Source: Isochrysis galbana
Taxonomy: Eukaryota > Haptophyta > Isochrysidales > Isochrysidaceae
Assembly: GCA_018136815.1 (NCBI GenBank)
Contig: CM030936.1
Span: forward strand, 62,001 to 126,000
Reading direction: 5' to 3'
Length of the DNA stretch: 64,000 nucleotides
Shown: positions 41,889 through 52,186 of the stretch, piece after piece
How the letters are laid out: each line of letters opens with the position of its first letter
Numbering within the stretch: the stretch's first letter is position 1
Notes under the pieces: generated by a model
Told to the model about the DNA's origin: nothing
The model's input: only the letters and a program-made list of their open reading frames with translations
Database searches by the model: none
Translations under genes and position numbers: made by a program

Positions 41889-42646
41889 AAAAAAACCTTC
41901 TAATATTCTTACCGCACTCGCGGCGAATGGAACCACTACCTACTACACGTAGCACGTAGCATACTTTCTACACCCCCACTCCCCGGGCCCTTCTCCCCCC
42001 GCCATAAGGCGGCTCCCGCCGTGCACTACTAGGGGGATAGGGGTGAAGGGCTTAGATATGGTCCGGTGGCCCGCGCCCCCCCCCCGGTGATCTTTCCTCC
42101 CCTTCCTCCTGTGTCTCCGAGTGGGCGGCCGACTCTGTCCCGACTTATCCTGTAAACAGGTGCGGGACTTACCAATTTTCCGGTGAGCGGAGCTCTCGCT
42201 CCGCCCCCCCCCTTCTCCGCTCTCTCTCTCCCCTCTCCTGCGGCACGCGCGATGGCGCGCCTGCGGCAGGCCTCCAGCTGCCCTCTGGCGGCCCCTGGAG
42301 GCTCCTGGAGGCCAGCTCAGGGGGCAGAGGAGGCTGGGGCTGGGCCCTGGCCTCCCCTGCCTCTCCCTCGCTGGCGCTCCTGGGCCTCTGGGGCCCCCAC
42401 TCTGCACCTGTCTGCCTGTCGACCAGGGGGGGAGGGGGGGTTGGAGCGATGGGCTGGCCACGGCAGGCCAGGACGCGCGAGGCAGGCGTGCCTGCCAGGG
42501 AGAGAGTGGGTCAGCAGGGCAATGGCCTCCTGGCAAGCCATCAGGCGTGCCAGGAGGATGAGTGGTTCCTCCCCCATGGCAGGGGAGGAGTGGAGAGAGG
42601 GGGGGGCTCGTGCCCCCCCATGCGGCAACCAAGTATAAACTTAGTT
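41889..42646. mobile_element. Hairpin-ended retroposon, full copy E
   Basis: A 758-bp insertion flanked by a 17-bp direct repeat, GTGGGTGCAACTTACAA (41872-41888 and 42647-42663). One end is an A-run and the other is the hairpin AACCAAGT-ATAA-ACTTAGTT (42627-42646) preceded by CCCCCCCATGCGGC. The middle shares AGGAGGCTGGGGCT and CCCTGCCTCTCCC words with copy A but is otherwise a different subfamily. It has no ORF with known features. Confidence 0.8.
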
Positions 42647-42663
42647 GTGGGTGCAACTTACAA

Positions 42664-43206
42664 GATACAAGCGGCCATGCATAAAAATCTGAAGATTCCG
42701 GCGCAATTCAGCAAGTAAAAAAATTGCCTGATTTTCATCCAAAGCCCCTCTACCCTCTACCCTCTAGGCAGCCACACTTGCGACTACAGCGGAGACATGC
42801 ACAGCACATGGGGAGCATAAATAGTACACCTCAGCATGTATCTGACGCCCCCAACGCAATAAGCCTGCGCCTCCCAACATCCCAACATCAAAAACCCGAA
42901 ACTGTCCCTGGGGCCTGCTGGGGGGAAACCTTGAAGTACAAAGTACATCAGTACATCAAAATAAAACAACTCGCGCGGGAGGTTAATACATGTAAAGTAG
43001 AAGTCCGAGCGTCTAGTCGCGTCGAGCAAGCACCTCCTGGGGTTCTGCGCCCCCCCCCCTCCCCCCTAGTGGGAGTGGGGGAGTATTCTAGCGGCGAGGA
43101 TGATGACACGGAGTAGTATGTAGTAGTAGTACTAGTAGAAGTACTCCTAAGTAGAAGGCACTCACATACAATATCACAATATCTATCTATCCCCCCTATC
43201 CACGCG
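42664..43206. other. Intergenic, 5' flank of sulfotransferase
   Basis: AT-rich at first, with C-run at 43050-43067. No gene recognised. Confidence 0.3.
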
Positions 43207-44508
43207 ATGGATCGATTCGGCGAGGGATTATCAGTTCCTCGCGCTGTTCTGCTGCTCGCGATGAGGGCCGTCCTCAGCGTTCTCACCCAGGGAGGGCCCT
43301 CGGAGCCCTCGTCTTCGGTGTGGCGGTGCGAATTGGCGGACGAGGGCTGTCCGCGTAGGGTGTGGAATGGGAGTCAGCGCATCGAGCCAGCCTCAGGTGC
43401 GCTGGGGCCACCGCCGTCACTTCTACTCATTGGCACACGTAAGGGTGGCACCACTTCGATGAGCACGCAGCTCATGCTACATACGCATGTGATCGCGCCT
43501 GACTGCACATATGACCGGCGCTATTGGCCGGCCAGTGCTTCCGCTACAACGTGCGTGTGGAACAAGGAGGTGCGCTACTTCTCGCGCGGGCTCCGCTCTC
43601 TGGACTTCTGCTGGTACCGCCGAAGATATCCGTGCGTTCCGGAAGGAGCCCCGCATATCACATTAGATGCATCGCCCGATTACCTTGTGCTGTCACTCCC
43701 TACGATCCACTTAATGAAGCAAAGCCTCACGCCTCGTGCGAGACTCGTGGCAATGTTGCGAAATCCTGCAGATAGATTCTACTCAGCCTTCAACATGGGG
43801 TGGAGTGAGATGACGCACAGGACACGGGTCAGCAAACACGTGAGCCCTGGCACGTCAATCGCGCGAAACGCATCCAGGGAACCGGCAAACGATTATTCAA
43901 AGCGCTCTTGGAAGAGAGAGGCCAACATAGAATTGCGCTTTCGGAGACGTCTCGGCGGTATGGCAGAGGCAAGGCGAGAAGAAGAGACAGCACCTCGAAT
44001 GGGGCTTGGCAAAGATGGTGCGAGTTATGACTTGCTTGCTGCGTCTCTCGACTCTTGGATTGCATGTGCACCCAATTGTCCGAGTGAGCCGCCGATCGTT
44101 TCGATGTTCTTTTCGTATGGGCTGTATGCGCATCATCTCCGCAAGTATGAGGTGCACTTTGGTACTCCCATCACAGATGCCAAAACAGCTCGCTCATGGG
44201 ATCGGATCTTGGTCATTAAATCGGAGGACTACTACGCGGACCGTGTGCGATTTGTGAAAGAGGTTTGGCAGTTTGCCGGATTGGATTCGTTCCCGCAGGC
44301 TGAGGCGGCGCTGGAGTCCACTGTAGGTCAAGACAAAAGGCATCAGAATGCGGGGACACTATGGGGAGGGCATAACTACCTTGGGAAGTTACAAGCGATA
44401 GAGCGAGAGAAGTTGCTGAAGTTCTATGCCCCACACAACCATGAGCTGTATCAGTGGCTGAGGAAGGACTTTGGCTGGGAGGCTGACTCGCAGCCCCGCC
44501 GTACATGA
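43207..44508 (+). CDS. Heparan-sulfate-type sulfotransferase
   Basis: 433 residues, no introns. Residues 11-28 (PRAVLLLAMRAVLSVLTQ) form a short signal anchor, fitting a type II Golgi enzyme. The 5' phosphosulfate loop is LLLIGTRKGGTTSM (72-85) and the 3' phosphate strand is LVAMLRNPADRFYSAFNMG (180-198), both as in HS/NDST sulfotransferases; KEVRYFS and the DASPDYL segment also match. The C-terminal half has the usual KSEDYYADRVRFVKEVWQF and a GHNYLGKLQ-like loop. It would transfer sulfate from PAPS to a polysaccharide or glycan; the exact acceptor cannot be told. An insert rich in Arg (KRSWKREANIELRFRRRLGG) is unusual. Confidence 0.88.
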   Translation: MDRFGEGLSVPRAVLLLAMRAVLSVLTQGGPSEPSSSVWRCELADEGCPRRVWNGSQRIEPASGALGPPPSLLLIGTRKGGTTSMSTQLMLHTHVIAPDCTYDRRYWPASASATTCVWNKEVRYFSRGLRSLDFCWYRRRYPCVPEGAPHITLDASPDYLVLSLPTIHLMKQSLTPRARLVAMLRNPADRFYSAFNMGWSEMTHRTRVSKHVSPGTSIARNASREPANDYSKRSWKREANIELRFRRRLGGMAEARREEETAPRMGLGKDGASYDLLAASLDSWIACAPNCPSEPPIVSMFFSYGLYAHHLRKYEVHFGTPITDAKTARSWDRILVIKSEDYYADRVRFVKEVWQFAGLDSFPQAEAALESTVGQDKRHQNAGTLWGGHNYLGKLQAIEREKLLKFYAPHNHELYQWLRKDFGWEADSQPRRT

Positions 44509-44648
44509 AAGCGGCTCGCTGCAAGTTTGTACAGCCGTATTCGTAGCTAACAGGTAGAAATAGAATGCAAAATAATAAAATATCTGAGCGTTAGCACCAA
44601 AAGATTAAAACACCAGGTTCAGTTTTTTCTCCGACCCTTCCCTCCCAT

Positions 44649-45290
44649 ATGCCCCCCCCCCCAACTATTGTTATGGTTTCAGCGATGGAGCGCGCGCCGA
44701 CCGCTCCCCCCTCCCAGCCCCCCGCCGTCACGACGCCACGACGCCCCATAGGGGCCGACCGATGCCGCCGGAGCCGAAGCGCTCACAGGCCGCTGCCCCT
44801 CCCGACCAAGACGTCGACATGGCCCCGCCGACCTCTCCTCCCTCGCAGCCGCAGAGACAGGGAACAGGCAAAGTCCTGTTCTCTGCAGAACAAAAGACCC
44901 AGAGCCAAGCTCTGCCGCCCAACCAACTCCGCCTCCATGCCACCGCCCCTCAAGGACTCCCCATGCATGGGGTTTGGAAGCTCTGCTGCCACCCCCATGG
45001 AGGCAACTCCTACCATCAGTGCACCCCTCAGGGGCGGGCACTTCACACAACAATCTCTCATGGGGGCCTTTACGGCCTCCAACAATGCAAAAGCCAACAA
45101 CCAAATGTCCTACGCGCAAGCGGCTGGCCCCAAAAGCAAACAACCAATGGAGACACAACAGTCCCCACCTCCTGCCTCACCCAACAGCCTCCTCAACCCT
45201 CGCGCAAACGCGCGGACCCACAGTCGGATCCAAAGGTGATCCCTCAACCCACTCTTCACCCACACCCTCCCCCCCCCTCTTGATGAAGAG
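44649..45290 (+). mobile_element. LINE ORF1-like fragment (low confidence)
   Basis: A frame from 44649 holds MERAPTAPPSQPPAV (at the ATG 44685), then after a Pro/Gln-rich stretch SLMGAFTASNNAKANNQMSY followed by AQAAGPKSKQ. SYAQAA-like words occur at the start of many LINE ORF1 and Gag-like proteins. The MERAP start also occurs at 53790 and, on the minus strand, near 16113. No RT or endonuclease follows, so this is a fragment. The frame ends at 45239. Confidence 0.4.
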
Positions 45291-45599
45291 GCGGTCGCGC
45301 GAGAGCGGGGGCGGTCGCGCGAGAGCGGGGGCACGATGGCGTTGCATGCCTGTCATTGCCCGGCCACCAGGCTCTAGAGTCACCATGCACGCGATTACGC
45401 CAAGCGGGGGTCGGGAAGCAGCAGCGGCCCTTCTTCGCTTCTTCTTAGCCCCCCGTGTGGCGTGGCCCTTCCTCCCTTCCTCCCTCTTCGCCTGATTCCG
45501 CGGAGGTGATGCGAGCGCGCAAGATGGCGCGTGTTGGTTAGCGTGTTATATTCCTGCCCATCTGAAGGCTGAACGATTCTACTTAGAAAATCATAAAAC
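45291..45599. other. Spacer between LINE scrap and copia fossil
   Basis: Contains a two-unit tandem, GGCGGTCGCGCGAGAGCGGG (45290-45329), and mixed DNA with no gene. Confidence 0.3.
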
Positions 45600-46555
45600 T
45601 ACTTTGCGATCATAAAAGGGGTGTCGCATTCGCGAGCCTCTGCAGGCTATTTCGCTATTTTCCGCTCTTGGGGAGCAAAGTACTCATGTAGTGGCGCCCT
45701 CTTCTTCTTCTACGGCTGCCCCATACAATGGTTCTCAAAGATGCAACGATCCGTTTCTCTCTCGAGTGCCGAGGCTGAGTATTTTGGCGCGATGCTTACC
45801 GCCAAAGATCTCATCTTTATTCGGGACCTCATCACGGATCTCGGCATTCTTCTTAATGGCCCTTCGATCGTTTACTCGGATTCCAAGTCCGCCGTAGACA
45901 TGGCTTTTGATCCGGTGGCTTTCAAGAAGACTAAGCATATCTTGCGTGCAGGAGCCTTTTTGCGCGACCTCGTCGCTAAACAGGTCCTCACGCTCAAGCA
46001 CGTCAAAGGGCATCAGATGGTTGCTGACATTTTGACGAAACCATGTCCGCGCAACCAATTTCATCGGATTCTTCAACTCCTTGATTCCTTCTCTTCTTCG
46101 ACTCTCTGCGAGATGTGAATCTTCTTCGACGTTTGGTTGTAAGCGTCGTACCCGTACTCCGCTTAGGAGGGGGTATCATGGATACATCCATGATATGTGC
46201 ATCATAGATGCATATCTATCATGGATACATCCATCTCATGCATCGTGGATGCTTATTCTAACCTCTGTATGTTTATACTGAGGTGCTCTGCTTCTCACTT
46301 CTCCCTCGCGGCCGTTTCGAGCCCGCGCGGGGCATTCTTGCGGCACAGAAATTTCCCCGCGCGCTCTTACTTTGTTACTATTAGTTTTGCGCGCGTTTGT
46401 GTGAATGTGCGTGCGCGTGAATGTAGTAAGAATCTTATCCGGCGATATACGATTGGCGATGCGATCGGCGATGGCGCTCTGCCTCGCCCAAGCCGCGGTG
46501 GTTGCCTCATGGGCACCATCGCGATAAGCGGGAATTGTTAAGAAGATTTTTTTTT
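45600..46555 (+). mobile_element. Fossil Ty1/copia retrotransposon, 3' part
   Basis: The end of a copia-type polyprotein is visible at about 45621-46118: the RNase H region with SLSSAEAEYFGAM, VYSDSKSAVDMA, HVKGHQMVADILTKP. A polypurine tract (AGGAGGGGG, 46165-46173) is followed by the LTR, starting TATCATGGATACATCC at 46174 and running to about 46555. Gag, protease, integrase, most of RT and the 5' LTR are absent, so the copy is a broken, strongly truncated fossil. A related solo LTR lies at 14250-14713. Confidence 0.85.
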
Positions 46556-46975
46556 CCTTCCCGCTCCCGTCGCTGCGCTCTGGCGCGTGCACGCTTGCCG
46601 CCTGCCACAGGTGCAACCAGCGACGGACTCTGCCAACCCTCTTGTCGGTCGCCGCTGCCGCCGACTCTGCCGCTCTCTTCCGATGAAAGCCGGCGCTCCA
46701 CCTCTGTGCGGTGCGGGCGCGCCATACCGATACCGACCGCCCTCCCTCTTCCTTCCCAGCCTCACCATCTTTGGCTCTCACCGACGCTCACCGACGCTTG
46801 CCGCTGCTCCAACCGCCACCTGACCTGCACCTGGCTGCTCAGCGCACCGCCCCTGTTCTCGCCATCTGAGCCGCCGCCGCCCACCACCTACTTCCGCCGC
46901 CCTCCCCTTCCTTCCCCCACCCACTAAGGTTGCGGCTGAGACGAACGGCGCTGTCGCGCGCACCCTACTGCTGCC
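46556..46975. other. Intergenic
   Basis: GC-rich, C/T-biased on the plus strand, no supported gene. Confidence 0.3.
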
Positions 46976-46980
46976 TCCCG

Positions 46981-47026
46981 AGAGAGGGAGAGAGAGAGAG
47001 GGAGGGAGGGAGGGGGGGGGGGGGGG

Positions 47027-47084
<58 letters not shown>
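46981..47084 (+). repeat. (GA)n microsatellite with G-run
   Basis: GA repeats and a run of about 18 G at 47012-47030, then (GA)n to 47083, directly before the palindrome array. Confidence 0.9.
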
Positions 47085-47086
<2 letters not shown>

Positions 47087-47305
47087 CCCGTTTGCTCTCG
47101 GGGGATTTCATCTCCCCCCCGATAGCTACTGGGGGATCCGCTTACGGCACCCCCCAGGAGCAATCTCCCAATAGCTCTCGGGGGATTTTCTCGGTCCCCC
47201 GGTAGCTCTCGGTGGGGCTGTTGGCGATCGGGAGAAAATTTCCCCCCGATAGCTCCTGGGGGCCCCCGAGAGCTCCTGGGGGGCGTTGGCTCCTGGGGGG
47301 TAACA
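47085..47305 (+). repeat. Array of AGCT-centred GC palindromes upstream of mS37
   Basis: Five or more copies of an imperfect palindrome of the form CCCCCGATAGCTCTCGGGGG, centred on AGCT or similar: about 47114-47134, 47166-47185, 47198-47219, 47242-47262 and 47262-47281. Spacing is 20-45 bp. Sequences differ at matched positions (GATAGCTAC, AATAGCTCTC, GGTAGCTCTC, GATAGCTCCT, GAGAGCTCCT). Function unknown; a multi-site operator or a hairpin-rich repeat are both possible. Confidence 0.75.
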
Positions 47306-47452
47306 TATATGCATCGAGTTTTGTTGTAGTAACTACTAGAAAGCAAGAAAAAGGGCAGACCCCGCGCACCGCGTGTGCAAGCGAGCCTTCGCCGCCGTAG
47401 CGGTGCTCGCTCTCACTCTCCTACCCCGGTGGTCTCTGCCCTCTCGCGTACC

Positions 47453-47793
47453 ATGGGTGGGAAGCACGGCAGAGCGTCGCTCGAGGACATCAAGGTGAAG
47501 GTGAAGCGTGGCGCGGCGAGTCCGTGCGGCCCTGAACTTGTGGGGTATTTGGGATGCCTCGATGCGAACGGGGGCAGCGATGCACGCTGCGCCGGTATTC
47601 GTGCAGCGCTTGAGCGGTGCATGGTGCTCTCTGCTGCTCGACCTCGTAAGCAGCACAAGCCACCCCTCAACTATTTCTTGCAGCAGGTATGCGCCAACAG
47701 CTTGCGTCCTCCAGTGCTGCAGACCTTTGAACTTAAAACTAACACTTTGTAACTTGTCCTGCACAGCTCGTCAAGTCTTTCAAGAGGAGATGA
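47453..47793 (+). CDS. Mitoribosomal protein mS37 (twin CX9C, Mrp10/CHCHD1 type)
   Basis: Two exons, 47453-47686 and 47767-47793, with an 80-nt GT-AG intron, give 86 residues. The sequence has two CX9C motifs, CGPELVGYLGC (Cys25, Cys35) and CAGIRAALERC (Cys46, Cys56), as in proteins imported by the Mia40 disulfide relay. The tail KQHKPPLNYFLQQ-LVKSFKRR parallels the plant mS37 ending (INYHLQRL plus a basic tail), which is why I prefer this protein over other CX9C families. The start has a good context (ACCATGG). The last eight residues come from exon 2. Confidence 0.8.
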
Positions 47794-49323
47794 GTTGGCA
47801 CCGTCGCGACCTGGCGTGTGCTTTGGTCCCTATGTATACAATTTATGGAGGGAGCACATCAATCAACTCGCCTGCTTCTTGCTGCTGTATCGGTGTGCGT
47901 GAAGCATGAGGCTTCGAGAGCTCGTTTGAGCATGAGTTCACTTGTGCATCTGTTGCAGGCGGGTGGGCATAGGCGCAATTTCAGGCCGCCGTCGCCATCT
48001 CCATCCCTCCCGCGCGCAGATCCCGAGTCACATTTAATCGTGCCGTCGGCCGCGGTTTCACTGTGCCAAATTGCTCTCTTTTCCTTATGTCGAAGCGGGC
48101 CTATTGTTGTAGGGCCGTTCCCTCTTCCCCCTGATCCCCTTCCCCCCCTCCGTAGTTTCTCGTGCCTGTTTTGCGAACGTTTGAGTTGAATCCCCGGTCC
48201 AACCCCTTGACTTTATTGGTAGAAATGTCCCTGTACCCCTAGCGGCGCGTTTAAGACGTGGTTTCACGCCTGAATGAGTGTGTGGTTGGGGTGGAGACTG
48301 TGCTGATGCTGATATGCTGATGGCAGGTGACGCGGTGGAGTTGGAGAGGAAGAGTAGGGGCGGTTCTTCCCCTTCCCCGAACCACAACACATCTCTCAGC
48401 GCAAGCAACATTTGAGCTTGGCTTTCACACACCACAATATACCACTTCTTGTATGCGCCGTGATTTTTGCTGGGATACACGTAAGTGTGGCATGTGTAAC
48501 ATGTAAATAGTAAATATGCGCACATCATGTAAGCAGTGGAGCTTGTGGCCGTGGGCGCGTGTGAGCAGGCGGTCTCGAGGGTGCAGGCTTAAGGGTAGTG
48601 CGCCTGAGGCCGTGTCCTTGTTGTGCTCCCTGTGACACTCCTGGCAATTTTCCAATTGCTCCGACGACCGACGAGCTACGAGCTATACTTCGGCCTCTTT
48701 CGGCCCCAACGATGCTAGTGCGGCACGCGCAAGCGTTGACGATCTCCGAACTCCAACTATTATTGCTGCGTTGCATTTGCATTTGTCACGTTGCGCAAGC
48801 GGCGCTAGCACTATCACGGCAACCTCGTCAGCAGCGATAGCTATGAGCCAGCTACTACTAATACTAAGTAGTTATGACCCGCTACTGGCAATGGCAACAG
48901 CCCAAGAGGTGCAAGCCGTAGCCGCTATCAGCTGTTCGGCGCGCATGGGCGAGCGCTCACCGCTAGTAGGACCCGAGTTGTTATTACTTAGTACTGCTAT
49001 GTCTTCACAGCCGTGCGTTGGTTGGCCTTGGCATTCCGTGCGACCCGCGATAGAAAAACTACTAAGGTTACGAAATCCTTCTCACGCGCTCCGATCCTCC
49101 TCGCCGACTACCTAACCGTATATGCCGACTCGGAAATGTGCAGTCAACCATCCGTCGGGTGAGGCAGCGAGCCGTTTGGGCTCGGCATCTTCATTGCGGC
49201 ACTACAGTGGCAAGTTCAGAGAATCGTTGCACTTAGAGTCGAAATGACCATCGGGAGCTTTGCGGCTGTGCGTCGCCTTCCTTCTCTTCCTAACTCTAAA
49301 CCTAGGCTGACTCTCGCTGAACC
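47794..49323. other. Intergenic, 1.5 kb
   Basis: Frames on both strands lack family features. No tRNA-like cloverleaf recognised. 49285-49325 has CTAACTCTAAACCTAG and CCCTAG words, loosely telomere-like but not repeated. Confidence 0.3.
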
Positions 49324-51357
49324 CTAGACTGAGGACTTAGCTGCTTCGCGCTTGTTCAAGTCTGCGATGCGTAGCGGAAGCAGCTGTATCATCTCGTCAC
49401 AAACCTTGACCTCCTCCTCCATGCCCTTGATATTGTTCGCCTTCAGAAAAGTGGAGACGATCTCCATTTGCGAGAGAGCCTCCGCGAGCGACGCTGCTGA
49501 TGGTATCCGTGAGTGCGCGCGAGAGAGCGATAGCCGCGAATTCACATAGGCATGCGCTGACTCATCGTCCACCTTATCTGGCGGTTTACCGTCCTTATCG
49601 AGGCGACGGAGGAATTCGGTGTGCGCTGCAATAGCATCCGCGACGAACGGCGCTAGCTTAGCGTTGCGGCGTTGCTCGGGCTCATCCTCAAGCTGCACTG
49701 TGCGGAGCTCCAGCATATCGGATCGGATGGTTGCCATGTCGAAGAGCGCCTGCCGGTAGATTTGCACATAGGCATTCTCGTTGAGCTCGCGGAGTGGTAG
49801 TTGAAGAAGCTCCGCTCGCCGCTTGTGCATCGCAAGGCGGCGGGTAAGCTGTGGCTCGAACGCCATCAGCTCCCGCAAGAGGGACGATTCGAGCGACAAA
49901 ATCGTGCAATGGTCGGTGACAAAACCGTCCAGCACGAAGAAAGCTTTGGCACGGGCAGCATGAGCAGCGCCTAGGCGATACACTTCGCGCGCCACCTCCG
50001 GTGTGCGAAAGTTTTCGTCGAGGGAAGTGGCAGGGTGTGGTTTGGGCAAGCGGATCCCCTCGAACGACACGGTCTGCGAGGCGGCCGGCTTTTGCTCCCC
50101 TCCCGCAAGTGCATGGAGCAATGAGATCCAAAACTCGACAAAGGCGATATCAAGCTGCGCTGCCGCCTCTAGCTCCTCCTCCGGCAACTGGGCCACCGCT
50201 GTTGTAGAGCCTAGTGGATCGATGCCAGGGGTGGGATCGTCCACTTGCGTGCCACTCAGCGTCACGGGCCGGCCATGGGCCACCTTGGCCGCAGGGTGCT
50301 TTGCCTCATCTGGAAGATTGGAGGCAGCGATCGCCTCGGCACCGATGCGTGTCATGTAGTTGCGCGGCTTGCTGAATGCGGCGACTTCGCCCTCCGAGCT
50401 TGTGCCGTCACTACCGTCGGTCGCGCGTGTCTTGACCTCTGATGCAAGAGCTGCGAGCCTCGCCTTCTCTTCTGCGCGACGATTCTTGAGCACGGCGTCA
50501 GCAGCATGCAGACAGGCCTCAGCTGCAGCAAATTGGTTTTCTGCACAAAAATAGGCCGATAGCGTGGACGCGTTTCGCGCCCACTCGTGCGCCTTGAAGC
50601 CATAATCATCCTGTCTTCCGGAGCCGCGATTACGCAGCTGTCTTTCCATTGTCCGCTGACACCAGTGTGCCGACTCAGCTGCCTGCCCACAGTTGCCATA
50701 GGCTTGGGCGAGATAGTAGCCAGTCAGGGTGTGCAAATCCTCAAGCTTGCGCGCTTCCTTTGCTGCTCCGGCTGCGTCCACTGCCACGTTATCGGGAGCA
50801 CCCGCGCTCTCCGACACGTCCAGCGCCTGCACATATGCAGTCACTTGTTGACATGCCGACTCGTACTGCTTGAGCGCACGCTCGAGGAGCTGCAGTGACA
50901 GCTGGTGCTCCTCACGGTTCGCCGCCAGCACTGCGAGGCGGTTGAGTGTATCAATTGTGAGTGAGTGCGCCTCGCTCACCTCGCTGATAACCGACAGCGA
51001 GCCCTCAAGCAGCCCGCGCGCCTGCCCAGTCTCTTCTGTGTCCATGAAGTTTGCGCCGAGCATCGCCTTGGCGGCAGCCTCCACAAACATGGCACGCGAG
51101 CGTGCCTCAGAGCTCAGGGCGTTCGCCTGGGCATTGGCGTGCGCCTGTTGCGAAAGCTTCTTAAGAAGCGCGCGCTCCTCGTAACGCGAGCGGAACGGCT
51201 CGGTGTCTGGGTCGGCCACAGAGCGCAGCCGCTCGCTCTCCACCAACGCATGTTGCAGTTGCGCCTCTAGCTCCCGCGGCGTGATTGGCGCGAACGTGCC
51301 CTCCTCCTTGAGGAATCCTGCCTTCATTTTCCTCTTTGGCCGCGATGTGCGAGTCAA
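49324..51357 (-). CDS. KIFBP: KIF1-binding protein (KIFBP/KBP)
   Basis: 677 residues without introns. The middle has TPR-like helical repeats: SLTIDTLNRLAVLAANREEH, YYLAQAYGNCGQAAESAHWC, ARNASTLSAYFCAENQFAAA. The C-terminal KBP_C region is clear: AAHAARAKAFFVLDGFVTDH, then the RLAMHKRRAELLQLPLRELN stretch and ELNENAYVQIYRQALFDMAT. KBP binds kinesin motor domains (KIF1, KIF15, KIF18 types) and blocks their hold on microtubules; here it could regulate flagellar or spindle kinesins. A disordered insert (about 300-370, ATDGSDGTSSEGE) extends the family's usual loop. Start ATG at 51357; a second Met at residue 11 is possible. It is divergent from the Orai-like gene, with a polypurine tract between. 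Confidence 0.9.
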   Translation of the reverse strand: MTRTSRPKRKMKAGFLKEEGTFAPITPRELEAQLQHALVESERLRSVADPDTEPFRSRYEERALLKKLSQQAHANAQANALSSEARSRAMFVEAAAKAMLGANFMDTEETGQARGLLEGSLSVISEVSEAHSLTIDTLNRLAVLAANREEHQLSLQLLERALKQYESACQQVTAYVQALDVSESAGAPDNVAVDAAGAAKEARKLEDLHTLTGYYLAQAYGNCGQAAESAHWCQRTMERQLRNRGSGRQDDYGFKAHEWARNASTLSAYFCAENQFAAAEACLHAADAVLKNRRAEEKARLAALASEVKTRATDGSDGTSSEGEVAAFSKPRNYMTRIGAEAIAASNLPDEAKHPAAKVAHGRPVTLSGTQVDDPTPGIDPLGSTTAVAQLPEEELEAAAQLDIAFVEFWISLLHALAGGEQKPAASQTVSFEGIRLPKPHPATSLDENFRTPEVAREVYRLGAAHAARAKAFFVLDGFVTDHCTILSLESSLLRELMAFEPQLTRRLAMHKRRAELLQLPLRELNENAYVQIYRQALFDMATIRSDMLELRTVQLEDEPEQRRNAKLAPFVADAIAAHTEFLRRLDKDGKPPDKVDDESAHAYVNSRLSLSRAHSRIPSAASLAEALSQMEIVSTFLKANNIKGMEEEVKVCDEMIQLLPLRIADLNKREAAKSSV

Positions 51358-51361
51358 AGAA

Positions 51362-51528
51362 GGAGGCTGGCTGAGAAGCGGACGGAAGAGGGGAGGGGTG
51401 GAGATAGAGAGGGAGCGAGCGAGGGAGCGAGCGAGAGGGAGAGAGGGAGAGCGAGGGAGAGAGGGAGAGGGGAGGGGGGGGGGGGGGAGGGGGGGGGGGG
51501 GGGGGGGGGAGGGGGGAGGGAGGGAGGA

Positions 51529-51591
<63 letters not shown>

Positions 51592-51642
51592 AGGGAGAGA
51601 GAGGGAAAGAAAGGGAGAGAGAGAGAGAGGGAGAGGGAGGGG

Positions 51643-51686
<44 letters not shown>

Positions 51687-51725
51687 AGGGAGAGATTCAA
51701 GCGGAGAGATTAAGGAGAGGAGAGA
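51362..51725 (+). repeat. Polypurine tract between divergent genes
   Basis: Plus strand nearly all G/A over 360 bp, with (GA)n at 51533-51583 and 51649-51681 and long G-runs at 51472-51507. It directly abuts the KIFBP start codon, as the tract at 8.3 kb abuts another divergent pair. Confidence 0.9.
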
Positions 51726-52186
51726 GAGTGCTCGCGGCCGTTTATGCCGCTGCCGCCGCCGAAGCGCCGCTAGAGAGATGAGAAGTCATTCACACTCCTT
51801 TCTTTTCTCCCTCTTGCAATATTCCATGTGGGCGGCGCTGTTGACCAGCAGCGGGGTGCAAGGGAGACCCTGTTGAGTGAGGCCTCTATCAGTATAATAG
51901 ACAGACACATATGGAAGTCAGACCTCTCTGTGTGCCTGCTGCTCTTCTCCCGCCGGCGGCTCTCTGCTCTCCTCTCGCTCGTGCAGCCCTTCCTCTTGCC
52001 CTCCCGTTCCTTCGCCCTTCCCTCACAAGACTGCAAACCTTCTGACCACTCACCTTGATTCTCTCCTCCTGCGCCCGCCCGCGCTCGCTTCTATAGCCCG
52101 CCTCGCTCAGCCTCTCCCACTGGGCTCATTGGCTGGCCTGCTGCACTTCACCGTCAACCCCCATCCTACCTCTGCCCGCCCGCGGA
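51726..52186. other. 5' flank of the Orai-like gene
   Basis: CT-rich (TTCTCCCGC, CCCTTCC) with no gene recognised; probably leader and promoter. Confidence 0.35.
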
